A stretch of 53,127 nt of DNA from an uncultured Nitrospira sp. (GTDB lineage: Bacteria; Nitrospirota; Nitrospiria; Nitrospirales; Nitrospiraceae). Location of the stretch: NCBI GenBank assembly GCA_946479785.1, contig CAMLHQ010000015.1, forward strand, positions 1 to 53,127. The letters run 5' to 3'. The notes beneath the pieces were generated by a model, which was not told the DNA's origin, did no database searches, and worked only from the letters and a program-made list of their open reading frames with translations. The position numbers and the translations under genes were made by a program. Positions 7,570-16,128 of the stretch are shown piece after piece; within the stretch, counting starts at the first letter, position 1, and every line of letters begins with the position of its first letter.

Positions 7570-8631
7570 ATGTCGCGACCGAATGTTCAAAAAGCGCCAG
7601 CGTCTGAATCCAGTCAACCGGAGCCGGTTTGGGCCTCTTGGTCCGACGAGAAATTGCTGGACCTTCCCATGTTCCGTCTCAACGTCACCATAGACAGCCC
7701 CTTCTTATCGGGACATATCCAACAGCTCCATGACGAGCTTGAGGCCAAGCAGCTCCGCTTCCGTCCTCACTTCTGGATGTCCAACGAATGGTTCACCCCG
7801 GACGGTGTGCCTGGAATCGCGATTCCGTTTTATCTGGCCCATCCGCGTCTCATGAAACTCGAGTTGGCCCAGATGTTCGAAGTTGAAGGAGGTACCCCGG
7901 CGTGGTGCATGCGCATCCTGCGGCATGAAACCGGGCACGCCATCGAAAACGCTTATCGGATCCGGCGACTCCGCACCAGGCAGCACATCTTCGGCCGTTC
8001 CTCCGATCCCTATCCCAAGTACTACAGCCCGAGACCCTATAGCCGTAGCTTTGTACGGCACCTCGATGTCTGGTATGCCCAGAGTCATCCGGATGAAGAC
8101 TTTGCGGAGACTTTTGCGGTCTGGTTGACGCCACAGTCGATGTGGGCCGATCGCTATAAGGGTTGGCCCGTCCTGCGAAAATTGCAATACATGGACGGTC
8201 TCATGCAGGGCCTGGTCGGCGTGGCCCCGACCGTGACGACGACCGAACAGGTCGATCCGCTGCCGGCCCTAAAAAGAACCTTGCGCGAGCACTACGAGCA
8301 CAAGCGGAACCATTACGGCATTGCGCGCTCGTCGTCGTACGATCCAGATCTCAAGCGATTATTTTCAGATGCCTCGGTCCATGGCGAGAAGATGAGCGCA
8401 GCAACCTTCCTGAATCGGTTTCGCCGTGAGGTCCGTCGCAAGGTTGCCAGTTGGACCGGCGAGTATCAGTACACGATCGATCAGGTTCTCGAAGACATGA
8501 TTCAGCGCTGCCGAGAATTGCAGCTGCGTCTGCCGATCCCCGAGGAGCAGGCGAAATTGGATTTCACGATCTTGCTGACCGTTCATACAATGAACTATCT
8601 GCGCAGCGGGCGGCATAAGGTGGCGGTATGA
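7570..8631 (+). CDS. Putative zinc metallopeptidase (HExxH, gluzincin-like)
   Basis: 353-residue protein with the zinc motif HETGH at His119-Glu120-His123 and a downstream acidic helix HPDEDFAETFAVWL around residues 176-189 that supplies a plausible third ligand. This arrangement resembles the family annotated as putative zinc-binding metallopeptidase. There is no signal peptide, so it should be cytosolic. The start at 7570 follows GAAGGGA; a longer frame to 7414 lacks a ribosome site. A TGC-TATATT extended -10 lies at 7539-7547. Its last four bases (ATGA) overlap the start of an ATP-grasp ligase, so the two are translated together. Inference: a peptide or amide bond is made by one enzyme and processed by the other. 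The substrate is unknown. Confidence 0.7.
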   Translation: MSRPNVQKAPASESSQPEPVWASWSDEKLLDLPMFRLNVTIDSPFLSGHIQQLHDELEAKQLRFRPHFWMSNEWFTPDGVPGIAIPFYLAHPRLMKLELAQMFEVEGGTPAWCMRILRHETGHAIENAYRIRRLRTRQHIFGRSSDPYPKYYSPRPYSRSFVRHLDVWYAQSHPDEDFAETFAVWLTPQSMWADRYKGWPVLRKLQYMDGLMQGLVGVAPTVTTTEQVDPLPALKRTLREHYEHKRNHYGIARSSSYDPDLKRLFSDASVHGEKMSAATFLNRFRREVRRKVASWTGEYQYTIDQVLEDMIQRCRELQLRLPIPEEQAKLDFTILLTVHTMNYLRSGRHKVAV

Positions 8632-9650
8632 GACCACTGCGCGTCCTCGTCCTTATGCACGCAGACTTGGTCCCCCCGGAATCGCTCAATGGAAGTGATC
8701 CGTCGCAGGCTGAATGGAAAACGGAATATGACGTGGTGACGACGTTGCGGAAACTGGGACACGAGGTGAAACCGCTCGGCGTCAAGAATGATCTCGGCGT
8801 CATCAGGACTGCAGTAGAGGAATGGAAACCGCACATTGCCTTCAACTTGCTTGAAGAATTCGATGGCATTTCCGTATACGACCAGAACGTCGTGTCATAT
8901 CTCGAGTTGCTGCACATGCCCTACACGGGCTGCAACCCGCGTGGGTTGATGTTGGCGCGCGATAAGGTTTTGTCGAAACAATTATTCTCATTTCACCAGA
9001 TTCCGTTTCCGGAGTTCATAGTCGTGCCGCAAGGGCGAACGGTCAAGCGGCCGAAGGGGCTCTCATTCCCGTTGATCGTGAAGTCTGTTACCGAAGAGGC
9101 ATCGCTCGGGATTTCACAGGCGTCGATTGTTCATGAGGATGGGAAACTCAAAGAGCGCGTGGCGTTCATCCATCTGAGCGTCGGGACCGGGGCGCTGGTC
9201 GAACGGTATATCGAGGGGCGCGAACTCTATGTCGGCGTCTTCGGGAACGGCCACTTGCAAGCGCTGCCCGTATGGGAGCTCAAGATGGACAAACTGCCTG
9301 ACGAGGCCCGCCGCATCGCTACAGAACGGGTGAAATGGAGCCGCAAGTATCAAGACAAGTACGGCATCACGTCGAAAGAGGCGAAGGGTCTTCCAGAGGG
9401 CAAGGCTGAGGAGATTCAGAATCTTGCGAAACGGGTCTATAGGGCCTTAGGGTTGAGCGGCTATGCGCGTATCGATATGCGGATGGATGAACGCGGGCAC
9501 GTCTATGTGCTCGAAGCCAATCCCAACCCACAAATCGCCCACAACGAGGATTTTGCCGACTCGGCTGAAAAGGCCAGCTATCCGTACAAGAACCTGCTTC
9601 AAGAATTGCTGAACGTCGGTCTCCGCTGGCGGCCGGCAAAAGCTGCGTGA
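8628..9650 (+). CDS. ATP-grasp ligase, D-Ala-D-Ala ligase-like
   Basis: 340-residue ATP-grasp enzyme, the fold that joins a carboxylate to an amine through an acylphosphate. The N-terminal pre-ATP-grasp domain includes HIAFNLLEEFDG near residue 72-83 and YTGCNPRG near 103. The central ATP lobe has FPLIVKS near 145 and VERYIEGRELYVGV near 190. The metal site YVLEANPNP is near 290, where D-Ala-D-Ala ligase has L-E-x-N-x-x-P-G. The usual Ddl substrate loop is not evident, and no mur or fts genes are nearby, so it is unlikely to be the cell-wall ligase. Coupled by ATGA overlap to the metallopeptidase. The product is unknown. Confidence 0.78.
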   Translation: MRPLRVLVLMHADLVPPESLNGSDPSQAEWKTEYDVVTTLRKLGHEVKPLGVKNDLGVIRTAVEEWKPHIAFNLLEEFDGISVYDQNVVSYLELLHMPYTGCNPRGLMLARDKVLSKQLFSFHQIPFPEFIVVPQGRTVKRPKGLSFPLIVKSVTEEASLGISQASIVHEDGKLKERVAFIHLSVGTGALVERYIEGRELYVGVFGNGHLQALPVWELKMDKLPDEARRIATERVKWSRKYQDKYGITSKEAKGLPEGKAEEIQNLAKRVYRALGLSGYARIDMRMDERGHVYVLEANPNPQIAHNEDFADSAEKASYPYKNLLQELLNVGLRWRPAKAA

Positions 9651-9751
9651 CCCGGCCGCCGACTCACCCCGTACATCTTCAAGTGCTTCTTCAGCCTATT
9701 GCTCCTGACGAGCGCGGGGCACGCTTAAAGAGCCAGCTATTTCATTATTCG

Positions 9752-10303
9752 TTACGGTCCCCAATTGAAGCCGAAGAGAAGAGAGACACTCGTGCGGTCT
9801 TTGTCAGGCAAGGAAGGTGAGAGGTTGATGTCGTGGAGATTCACGATCAGTGTCGAGGTGAGCGCGATGTTGTGGACGACCTGATATTCGAATGAGAGAC
9901 CGATCGGCACGTACCAGCTGGTGTCGTTCCGGTCAATGCTTCCTGGGCCGGTGCCTCGGTCGAGATCCACATGGGTCAATCCGAAACCGACGAAGGGGAC
10001 CAGATTCACGCCGTTGTTCAGTCGAAAGTGATAGCGTCCGACGCCAGCCATGGAGATTTGAAACAGGTCACCTGTTGGGCTGATCAGCATCATCGGTCCA
10101 ACGGAAAAGTTCCTGTCGAGGTAGTAGTCGAGATTGAATCCGAGCGTGAAGACGGTGCCGTCCACGGTGCCGGATGTAAAGCCGAGTCCGCTTCCAAAGC
10201 CCCAGCGATTGTCGTCGGCTCGGGCTGGCTGAGTGAATGCGGCCATTATCAACAGGACTGCTGCACAGGCGAGGGAAGGGCGAGTTGCGCGAAGTCGGAG
10301 CAT
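9752..10303 (-). CDS. Outer-membrane beta-barrel protein (OmpW/OmpA-barrel-like)
   Basis: 183 residues with a signal peptide cleaved after PARA near residue 29. The mature part alternates aromatic and polar residues in about eight strands, for example WGFGSGLGFTSG, FTLGFNLDYYL and VPFVGFGLTHVDL. It ends in VSLLFGFNWGP, close to the aromatic C-terminal strand recognised by the BAM machinery. This looks like a small eight-stranded barrel; the exact family and ligand are not evident. It lies 63 bases after gpmA on the same strand but has its own extended -10, TGC-TAGCAT, nine bases before the ATG and no Shine-Dalgarno sequence. Confidence 0.7.
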   Translation of the reverse strand: MLRLRATRPSLACAAVLLIMAAFTQPARADDNRWGFGSGLGFTSGTVDGTVFTLGFNLDYYLDRNFSVGPMMLISPTGDLFQISMAGVGRYHFRLNNGVNLVPFVGFGLTHVDLDRGTGPGSIDRNDTSWYVPIGLSFEYQVVHNIALTSTLIVNLHDINLSPSLPDKDRTSVSLLFGFNWGP

Positions 10304-10312
10304 AGCCGGCGG

Positions 10313-10321
10313 ATGCTAGCA
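10313..10321 (-). promoter_or_regulatory. Candidate extended -10 for the beta-barrel gene
   Basis: TGC-TAGCAT on the minus strand (TAGCAT at 10313-10318), nine bases before the ATG at 10303. A weak TTGTTG lies 17 bases further upstream. The geometry predicts an almost leaderless transcript. Confidence 0.4.
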
Positions 10322-10366
10322 CAGGGGAGTGAGAGCAACAAGATGCGAGCGCGAATCAATTTTCAC

Positions 10367-10972
10367 TTAGAGGTAACGGTGATTGATCACCTTCCCGCTC
10401 GAATCCAGCTCATACAGCAACGGTGCTCCTGTCGGAATATTCAGCTCCAAGACCTGTTCCCTCGACAGCCGTTCCAGTTCCATCACGAGTGCGCGCAGAC
10501 TGTTCCCGTGCGCGGCAATCAGAATCGTCTCGCCCTTTAAGACATGGGGCTTGATGGCCTTATCGTAATAGGGCAACACCCGCTCGGCGGTATCTTTCAG
10601 ACTTTCCCCGCCCGGGGGGGGGACGTCATAGCTGCGCCGCCAAATCTTCACTTGATCGTCACCATACTTTTTGGCTGTTTCCGCCTTGTTGAGGCCTTGC
10701 AATTCGCCGTACATCCGTTCATTCAAGGCCTTGTCCTTCTCGATAGGGATGCCCGTTTGTCCGATCACTTCGAGTGCGAGCCGCAAGGTGTCAATCGCTC
10801 GTTGCAACACGGACGTGAATGCTCGATCGAACCGGTACGGACGCAATTTCTCGCCGGCGTTCTTCGCCTCCTGAACGCCTCGAGATGAGAGCGGCACATC
10901 GACCCAGCCGGTAAACCGGTTCTCTAAATTCCATTGCGATTCACCGTGACGTAGCAGAACTAAGCGACCCAT
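10367..10972 (-). CDS. gpmA: 2,3-bisphosphoglycerate-dependent phosphoglycerate mutase
   Basis: Interconverts 3- and 2-phosphoglycerate in glycolysis and gluconeogenesis. [10 protein letters not shown] holds the phosphorylated His9; [21 protein letters not shown] and [10 protein letters not shown] complete the histidine-phosphatase active site. The 201-residue length is shorter than the 250-residue Proteobacterial enzyme but common in other phyla. The start at 10972 follows GGAGAAGAG; the frame extends further up but without a ribosome site. The product links to gckA (27096-28430), which makes 2-phosphoglycerate from glycerate. Confidence 0.93.
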   Translation of the reverse strand: MGRLVLLRHGESQWNLENRFTGWVDVPLSSRGVQEAKNAGEKLRPYRFDRAFTSVLQRAIDTLRLALEVIGQTGIPIEKDKALNERMYGELQGLNKAETAKKYGDDQVKIWRRSYDVPPPGGESLKDTAERVLPYYDKAIKPHVLKGETILIAAHGNSLRALVMELERLSREQVLELNIPTGAPLLYELDSSGKVINHRYL

Positions 10973-11105
10973 CTCTTCTCCCTCCCAGGCAGATTGGGGG
11001 CCAGCACAGGACCCAGAATACTGGATCACGTCTCCAAGTCAAGCGTTGCTTTCAGGAAACTGCGGCAGTACCATGCCGCACGATTTCAGCGGGCCGCACT
11101 TACGT

Positions 11106-11930
11106 ATGACCACCACGCCATCGTCCGACAGGAATTGGCCGGCACTTGAAGCTTGGTGGATCGGTATGGGCGAACGGCTGCATGTGGCCGACCGTGCTCA
11201 GTCCTTTTTCAAGGAAGCGGCGGCCGGTAGTCTCCTCGATCGCATTGCTCAGGTCGGCGGCCAGGTGGATTACATGCTGTTCGTGTTGATGCGGTACTGG
11301 GTGCCGACCGTCTTGCCCCCGTCAGGCCGAGAGCGACTTACGAAGAACGATCCGGACTATTGGCTCGAATCGGAACAGATTCTAAAGGCCGCTGCCGCGC
11401 GTTTGCGCGAGCTCAAGCCGTTAATCGAATTGCTCACCACTCCCAGTCCGCTGTCCGACACCCCACCGGGCAAGAGCATCAGCCCTGCACCTGTGGCGGA
11501 ACTCGAATTGTCCAACATCGTCGAGGGGGTGGCCGAAGCGGCCGGCAGCTATGGCGGGCCGGACTATACGTCGGTCGTGAAGGCGTTCGATCCGGTGCCG
11601 CTCCGGCAGACGCAGCCGTTCAAACACAACAAGAGGAATAGCGCCGAACTCTGGGTGGTGTTTTTATTACGCGAACATTTTCGAAGTCTTGGCCTCGGGA
11701 AGGATCGCTATTGGCCGCTCGTCGCGCCGCTTTGCACCGCAGCCGGTATTCTCAATCAAAATGGTCAGGCCTACGGTCCTGATGAGCTCAAGTCCTGGTG
11801 GCAAAAAAACTGGCCGCGCACCTATACCCAGTTGGACCAGAAACAGGAGTCGGCCGACTCGGGCGGCGCGGCCTACGAGCAGGATCTTGTTTGGTTTCAA
11901 GCTTGGATCAACTGGCAGCGCGAGCGATAG
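11106..11930 (+). CDS. Conserved hypothetical protein, tryptophan-rich
   Basis: I do not recognise a family. The 274-residue protein has no signal peptide and no transmembrane segment and is likely cytosolic. It is rich in tryptophan, with WPALEAWWIGMGE near the start and WWQKNWPRTY and WFQAWINWQRE at the end. A Pro/Ser-rich linker near residues 110-130 separates two mainly helical halves. Start choice is uncertain: ATG 11106 or ATG 11073, both without a good ribosome site. It faces a zinc-ribbon membrane gene tail to tail with an eight-base gap. Function unknown. Confidence 0.6.
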   Translation: MTTTPSSDRNWPALEAWWIGMGERLHVADRAQSFFKEAAAGSLLDRIAQVGGQVDYMLFVLMRYWVPTVLPPSGRERLTKNDPDYWLESEQILKAAAARLRELKPLIELLTTPSPLSDTPPGKSISPAPVAELELSNIVEGVAEAAGSYGGPDYTSVVKAFDPVPLRQTQPFKHNKRNSAELWVVFLLREHFRSLGLGKDRYWPLVAPLCTAAGILNQNGQAYGPDELKSWWQKNWPRTYTQLDQKQESADSGGAAYEQDLVWFQAWINWQRER

Positions 11931-11938
11931 GTTCTCGA

Positions 11939-12580
11939 TTACGCACTGCTCGAAGCAGCCGGTCTGGCGGGTTTACTCGGCGACTTGCCGGTATCCAACG
12001 ATCCTTCTTGAATCATCTTCATCATCGCGATCGAGAAAAGCACATAGAGCACCACACCTACCCCAATCACATAGGGCTGCACACCTCCGGACTCTTTTAT
12101 AGTCATTTCCTGTTTCACCGGGTCGTTCCAGGCCTGCTGTTTAATTGCTCCAATCTGCTCCCGGCAATGCCAATAGTAGACGTAGTTCGCCGTGGCCCCT
12201 GCCACCACGCTCCACACGAGGCCACTCGTCATGTCGCCGGTGAGGTAGCTGGACACTATCGGCCCGATCGCATAGACCGCCGCGTACAGGTACATTTTTC
12301 TATAGAGAAACCATAAGAATGAGATGAACAGGAAGGCCGGCCAATTCCATGTCAGTGCGAACTTCGGGGACTGGTCGGTGCCGAACTTCTTGAATTGCTC
12401 CAGGTAGCGATCGGCGTTAGGCCCGATGAAGGCACGCCAAAGATCGCTATCCGCCCGACTCGCGTAGATGGTCGAGGCACCGGCGGACTTTTCTTCGGAT
12501 GCTGCAAGATCAGTCCCGCACTGGTAACAGAAGTTGGCGTCGTCTTGGTTCTGTCGTTGGCATTGCGCACAGAATTTCAT
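11939..12580 (-). CDS. Zinc-ribbon membrane protein (DUF2628-like)
   Basis: Residues 1-25 form a zinc ribbon with two pairs, FCAQCQ and FCYQCG. After a polar linker comes WNWPAFLFISFLWFLYRKMY, the signature of DUF2628 proteins. Two or three transmembrane helices lie at about 80-140, another is near 175-195, and the tail is Pro/Ala/Ser-rich. It is an inner-membrane protein of unknown function; the ribbon is probably cytosolic. No Shine-Dalgarno sequence is seen. An extended -10, TGA-TAGTCT, is seven bases before the ATG, again predicting a leaderless message. Confidence 0.7.
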   Translation of the reverse strand: MKFCAQCQRQNQDDANFCYQCGTDLAASEEKSAGASTIYASRADSDLWRAFIGPNADRYLEQFKKFGTDQSPKFALTWNWPAFLFISFLWFLYRKMYLYAAVYAIGPIVSSYLTGDMTSGLVWSVVAGATANYVYYWHCREQIGAIKQQAWNDPVKQEMTIKESGGVQPYVIGVGVVLYVLFSIAMMKMIQEGSLDTGKSPSKPARPAASSSA

Positions 12581-12587
12581 CTTTCAG

Positions 12588-12596
12588 AGACTATCA
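12588..12596 (-). promoter_or_regulatory. Candidate extended -10 for the DUF2628-like gene
   Basis: TGA-TAGTCT on the minus strand, seven bases before the ATG at 12580. No clear -35 is seen. Supports a leaderless transcript together with similar sites in the window. Confidence 0.35.
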
Positions 12597-12664
12597 CATC
12601 GCTGGGGGCTGGCGTCAGGAGGACATCGAGCCCTTGCCGTCAAATCTCTTGGTCTCGCTTGAGG

Positions 12665-12693
12665 TTGCTTTCCCGCGCTTCCTGTGCTAGCTT
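12665..12693 (+). promoter_or_regulatory. Candidate promoter of the arg-lys operon
   Basis: TTGCTT (12665-12670), a 17-base spacer and TAGCTT (12688-12693) preceded by TGC, an extended -10. It lies 29 bases before the argD ATG and drives in the right direction. No ArgR-type operator is recognised. Confidence 0.45.
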
Positions 12694-12722
12694 CCCTTAC
12701 TTTACAAGGGGATAGGTCTGCC

Positions 12723-13934
12723 ATGCCGACTGAGGAACTCAAGCGAAGTGCTGAACAGTACTTGATGGACACCTACACCCGTCAGCCGATCTCGATTGTG
12801 CGCGGACGCGGCACGAAGGTCTACGATCTTGAAGGCCGTGAATACATCGATTTTGTCGGGGGAATTGCCGTCAATATTCTTGGGCATGGGCACCCGGATC
12901 TGGTCTTGGCGATCCAGAAGCAAGCGGCTCAGCTGATCCATGCGTCCAACCTCTACTACACAGAACCACAAGTAAAGCTGGCTCAAATGCTGGTGGACCA
13001 TTCATTTGCCGACAAGGCCTTTTTCTGCAACAGCGGCGCAGAGGCAAACGAAGCGGCGATCAAACTTGCCCGTCGCTATTCGCACGACAAGTATGGCGCC
13101 GGCCGGTTTGGGATCATCACTATGAAGCAGTCCTTCCATGGCCGCACGATGGCGACGTTGACTGCCACCGGCCAGGAAAAAGTGCAGAAGGGCTACGATC
13201 CCCTGCTCTCTGGGTTTTCTTACGTCGCGTTCAATCATCTCGCAGAGCTTGAGCAAGTGGTGAACGACAAGACCGCCGCAATTATGCTCGAGCCCATTCA
13301 AGGCGAAGGGGGTGTGCATGTTGCCGACCGCGACTATCTCAAGGCGGTCCGTGAACTCTGCACGCAAAAAGACATTCTCCTGATCTTCGATGAAGTGCAG
13401 ACCGGCATGGGGCGAACGGGAACACTGTTCGCCTACGAGCAGATGGGCGTTCAGCCGGATGTGATGACATTGGCGAAGGGGCTGGGTGGTGGTGTGCCGA
13501 TCGGGGCTTGCCTGGCCACGGCCAAGGTCGCGAAGGCCTTTGGGCCGGGATCGCACGCGTCGACGTTTGGCGGAAATCCACTGGCCTGCGCCGCAGCACT
13601 GGCAGTCTTGCGCGTCCTCCTCGAAGGCCGCGTGCTCGATCAAGCCCGCCGCATGGGCGACTATTTGAGTAAGGGTCTATCGGAATGCAAGGACCGCCAC
13701 CATATGGTGCGGGACGTTCGGGGCCTGGGCCTGTTGCAAGGGATCGAAGTGGAAATGGATGCCAAGACGGTGGTCAGCGATTGTCTCAAACGCGGGATTT
13801 TGATCAACGCGACCGGCGACCATGTGCTCCGCTTCGTCCCCCCCTTGATCATTACCCAAGCGGAGATCGATCGTCTCATTGAGGTGCTGTCGCAGATCTT
13901 CGATCGGCACGCGGCTCAGACATCGGCGCGTTGA
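12723..13934 (+). CDS. argD: Acetylornithine aminotransferase
   Basis: PLP enzyme of arginine synthesis that makes N-acetylornithine from the semialdehyde and glutamate. The 403 residues show FVGGIAVNILGHGHP, FFCNSGAEANEAAIKLAR (PLP phosphate pocket), LIFDEVQTGMGRTG and TLAKGLGGGVPIGA with the Schiff-base lysine. The start at 12723 fits the family; the frame extends upstream without support. It may also act as succinyldiaminopimelate aminotransferase, but a separate dapL at 35569-36744 makes that unnecessary. First gene of a nine-gene run; argF follows after 14 bases. Confidence 0.94.
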   Translation: MPTEELKRSAEQYLMDTYTRQPISIVRGRGTKVYDLEGREYIDFVGGIAVNILGHGHPDLVLAIQKQAAQLIHASNLYYTEPQVKLAQMLVDHSFADKAFFCNSGAEANEAAIKLARRYSHDKYGAGRFGIITMKQSFHGRTMATLTATGQEKVQKGYDPLLSGFSYVAFNHLAELEQVVNDKTAAIMLEPIQGEGGVHVADRDYLKAVRELCTQKDILLIFDEVQTGMGRTGTLFAYEQMGVQPDVMTLAKGLGGGVPIGACLATAKVAKAFGPGSHASTFGGNPLACAAALAVLRVLLEGRVLDQARRMGDYLSKGLSECKDRHHMVRDVRGLGLLQGIEVEMDAKTVVSDCLKRGILINATGDHVLRFVPPLIITQAEIDRLIEVLSQIFDRHAAQTSAR

Positions 13935-13948
13935 ACGCGGGGGTCTCC

Positions 13949-14920
13949 ATGAAATCACCATCGCTGCGCACATCTGGACTGGCCAAGGATTTGCTGGACG
14001 TCGCCGCCATCTCCAAGGCAGAAGTGGAAAGCCTGTTGACGCTTGCGGCGCAGCTCAAGGACAAGCAGCATCGCGGCATTGCGCACCCCTTGCTTCCGGG
14101 GAAAACGCTGGGGCTCCTGTTCCAGAAGCCTTCGACCAGGACCAGGGTGTCGTTCGAAGCGGGGATGAACCAGCTCGGCGGCCATGCGTTGGTGCTTCCG
14201 ATGGCTGACATCCAGTTGTCGCGCGGAGAAAGCGTAGCGGATACGGCGCGCGTCCTGTCGCGCTATCTCGACGGTATCGTCATTCGCACCTACGATCATA
14301 CGACGGTTGAAGAGTGGGCACGCGAGGCGACGATGCCGGTGATCAACGGTCTCACGGATCTGAGTCACCCGTGCCAGGCCTTGTCGGATTTGCTCACTAT
14401 TCTGGAAAAGAAGGGAAGGCTCAAAGGCATCAAGATCGCGTATGTCGGAGACGGCAACAATGTGGCAAATTCCCTCATTGAGGCTGCGGCAAAAATGGGC
14501 ATGACTATCGCCCTCGGGTGTCCGTCCGGCTATCAGCCTGATCAACACGTGGTGGATGTGGCGCGTATCGAGGCGGTCAAGACCGGTGCAGTGATCGAAC
14601 TGGGCCACGATCCCCAGGTAGCGGTAAAGGAAGCGGACGTCATTTACGCCGATGTCTGGATCAGCATGGGGCGCGAGCGGGAACAGGCTCGGAGACTGAA
14701 AGTATTGGCTCCCTATCAGGTGAACAGCCGCTTGGTCGGCAAGGCCAAGCCCGATGCGATCGTAATGCACTGTCTGCCTGCGCATCGCGGGGAAGAAATC
14801 ACGGCGGAAGTCTTGGACGGCCCGCAGTCGGTCATCATCGACCAGGCAGAGAATCGTCTCCACATGCAGAAGGCGATTTTGACGAAACTCTTAGGGAAGA
14901 GGAGACAAGGTCTACGATGA
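13949..14920 (+). CDS. argF: Ornithine carbamoyltransferase
   Basis: Converts ornithine and carbamoyl phosphate to citrulline in the cytosol. STRTRVSFE binds carbamoyl phosphate, [14 protein letters not shown] and [10 protein letters not shown] bind ornithine and complete the site. The 323 residues match a typical trimeric anabolic OTC. ATG 13949, after GGGGG, is preferred over the TTG at 13931 that would overlap argD. Its end overlaps argG by four bases (ATGA), so translation is coupled. Confidence 0.95.
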   Translation: MKSPSLRTSGLAKDLLDVAAISKAEVESLLTLAAQLKDKQHRGIAHPLLPGKTLGLLFQKPSTRTRVSFEAGMNQLGGHALVLPMADIQLSRGESVADTARVLSRYLDGIVIRTYDHTTVEEWAREATMPVINGLTDLSHPCQALSDLLTILEKKGRLKGIKIAYVGDGNNVANSLIEAAAKMGMTIALGCPSGYQPDQHVVDVARIEAVKTGAVIELGHDPQVAVKEADVIYADVWISMGREREQARRLKVLAPYQVNSRLVGKAKPDAIVMHCLPAHRGEEITAEVLDGPQSVIIDQAENRLHMQKAILTKLLGKRRQGLR

Positions 14921-16128
14921 GTCGTGCAATCAGGAAAATCGTGCTGGCCTATTCCGGAGGGCTCGACACCTCCGTCATTTTGAAATGGTTGCAGGAAACC
15001 TACGATGCCGAGGTCGTTGCCTTTTGCGCCGATCTCGGACAGGGGGAGGATCTCCAAGCTATCAAGGCCAAAGCCCAGAAGCTCGGCGTGAAGAAGGTCT
15101 ACGTTGAGGATCTGCGCGAAACATTCGTGAAAGATTACGTGTTCCCCATGCTGCGTGGCAACGCGATGTACGAAGGCTGCTATTTGCTGGGCACTTCGAT
15201 TGCGCGCCCGCTCATCGCTCGCCGCCAGGCTGAAATCGCCTTGAAAGAAGGCGCAGAGGCCGTGTCCCATGGCGCTACGGGAAAGGGGAACGATCAGGTC
15301 CGGTTTGAATTGACCTACATGGCGCTCGCGCCCGGCTTGAAGATTATTGCGCCCTGGCGCGAATGGAAGATGCGGTCGCGCCGCGAGCTGATCGAATATG
15401 CCGACCGCCACGGCATTCCGGTCACCGCCACCAAGGCGAAGCCCTATAGCATGGACCTCAATCTGTTTCATGTGAGCTACGAAGGCGGCATTCTCGAAGA
15501 TCCCTGGGAATCGCCGCCGGATGAGATCTTCCAGATGACGGTTTCGCCGGAAAAGGCGCCGGACAAGCCCCTGGAAGTCGAAATCGAGTATGAAGCCGGT
15601 AACCCGGTGGCGGTCGACGGCAAGAAGATGAGTCCGGCCACGCTGCTCGCCCATCTGAATAAATTGGGTGGCGCACATGGTATCGGGCGAGTCGATCTGG
15701 TCGAGAACCGCTATGTCGGCATGAAGTCTCGCGGCGTGTACGAAACTCCGGGTGGAACGATTCTGCACGTGGCCCATCGCGGCCTGGAGTCCTTGACGAT
15801 GGATCGCGAGGTGCTCCATTTCAGGGACAGTCTGATCCCGCGCTTTTCGGATCTGATCTATAACGGCTATTGGTTCAGCCCGGAGCGTGACATGATGCAG
15901 AAGGCCATCGACGACGCGCAAAGGGATGTGACCGGAACGGCCCGCGTGAAGCTCTATAAGGGCAGCTGTACCCTGGCAGGACGGAAATCGAAGAACTCGC
16001 TCTATCGTCTCGACATCGCAACGTTCGAAGAAGATGAGGTCTATAACCAGAAAGACGCGGAGGGTTTTATCCGCCTGAACGCGTTACGACTAAAGATCAG
16101 AGCCCAGCGGAAGAAGGCATCGTCCTGA
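14917..16128 (+). CDS. argG: Argininosuccinate synthase
   Basis: Joins citrulline and aspartate using [19 protein letters not shown] at residues 10-25 is the N-type PP-loop. [16 protein letters not shown] and [14 protein letters not shown] are further signatures. The 403-residue length is that of the short bacterial type. Overlaps argF at its start by four bases and argH at its end by one base (TGATG), giving a tight arg block. Start ATG is fixed by the PP-loop position. Confidence 0.96.
   Translation: MSRAIRKIVLAYSGGLDTSVILKWLQETYDAEVVAFCADLGQGEDLQAIKAKAQKLGVKKVYVEDLRETFVKDYVFPMLRGNAMYEGCYLLGTSIARPLIARRQAEIALKEGAEAVSHGATGKGNDQVRFELTYMALAPGLKIIAPWREWKMRSRRELIEYADRHGIPVTATKAKPYSMDLNLFHVSYEGGILEDPWESPPDEIFQMTVSPEKAPDKPLEVEIEYEAGNPVAVDGKKMSPATLLAHLNKLGGAHGIGRVDLVENRYVGMKSRGVYETPGGTILHVAHRGLESLTMDREVLHFRDSLIPRFSDLIYNGYWFSPERDMMQKAIDDAQRDVTGTARVKLYKGSCTLAGRKSKNSLYRLDIATFEEDEVYNQKDAEGFIRLNALRLKIRAQRKKASS

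Noticed and set aside
13955..14863. Minus-strand frame of 302 codons opposite argF
   Set aside because: It lies wholly inside argF, has no recognisable motif, is rich in His/Arg/Gln as antisense frames of GC-rich genes are, and lacks a ribosome site.
14716..15921. Minus-strand frame of 401 codons opposite argG
   Set aside because: Covers a certain gene; composition is antisense-like and no domain is visible.
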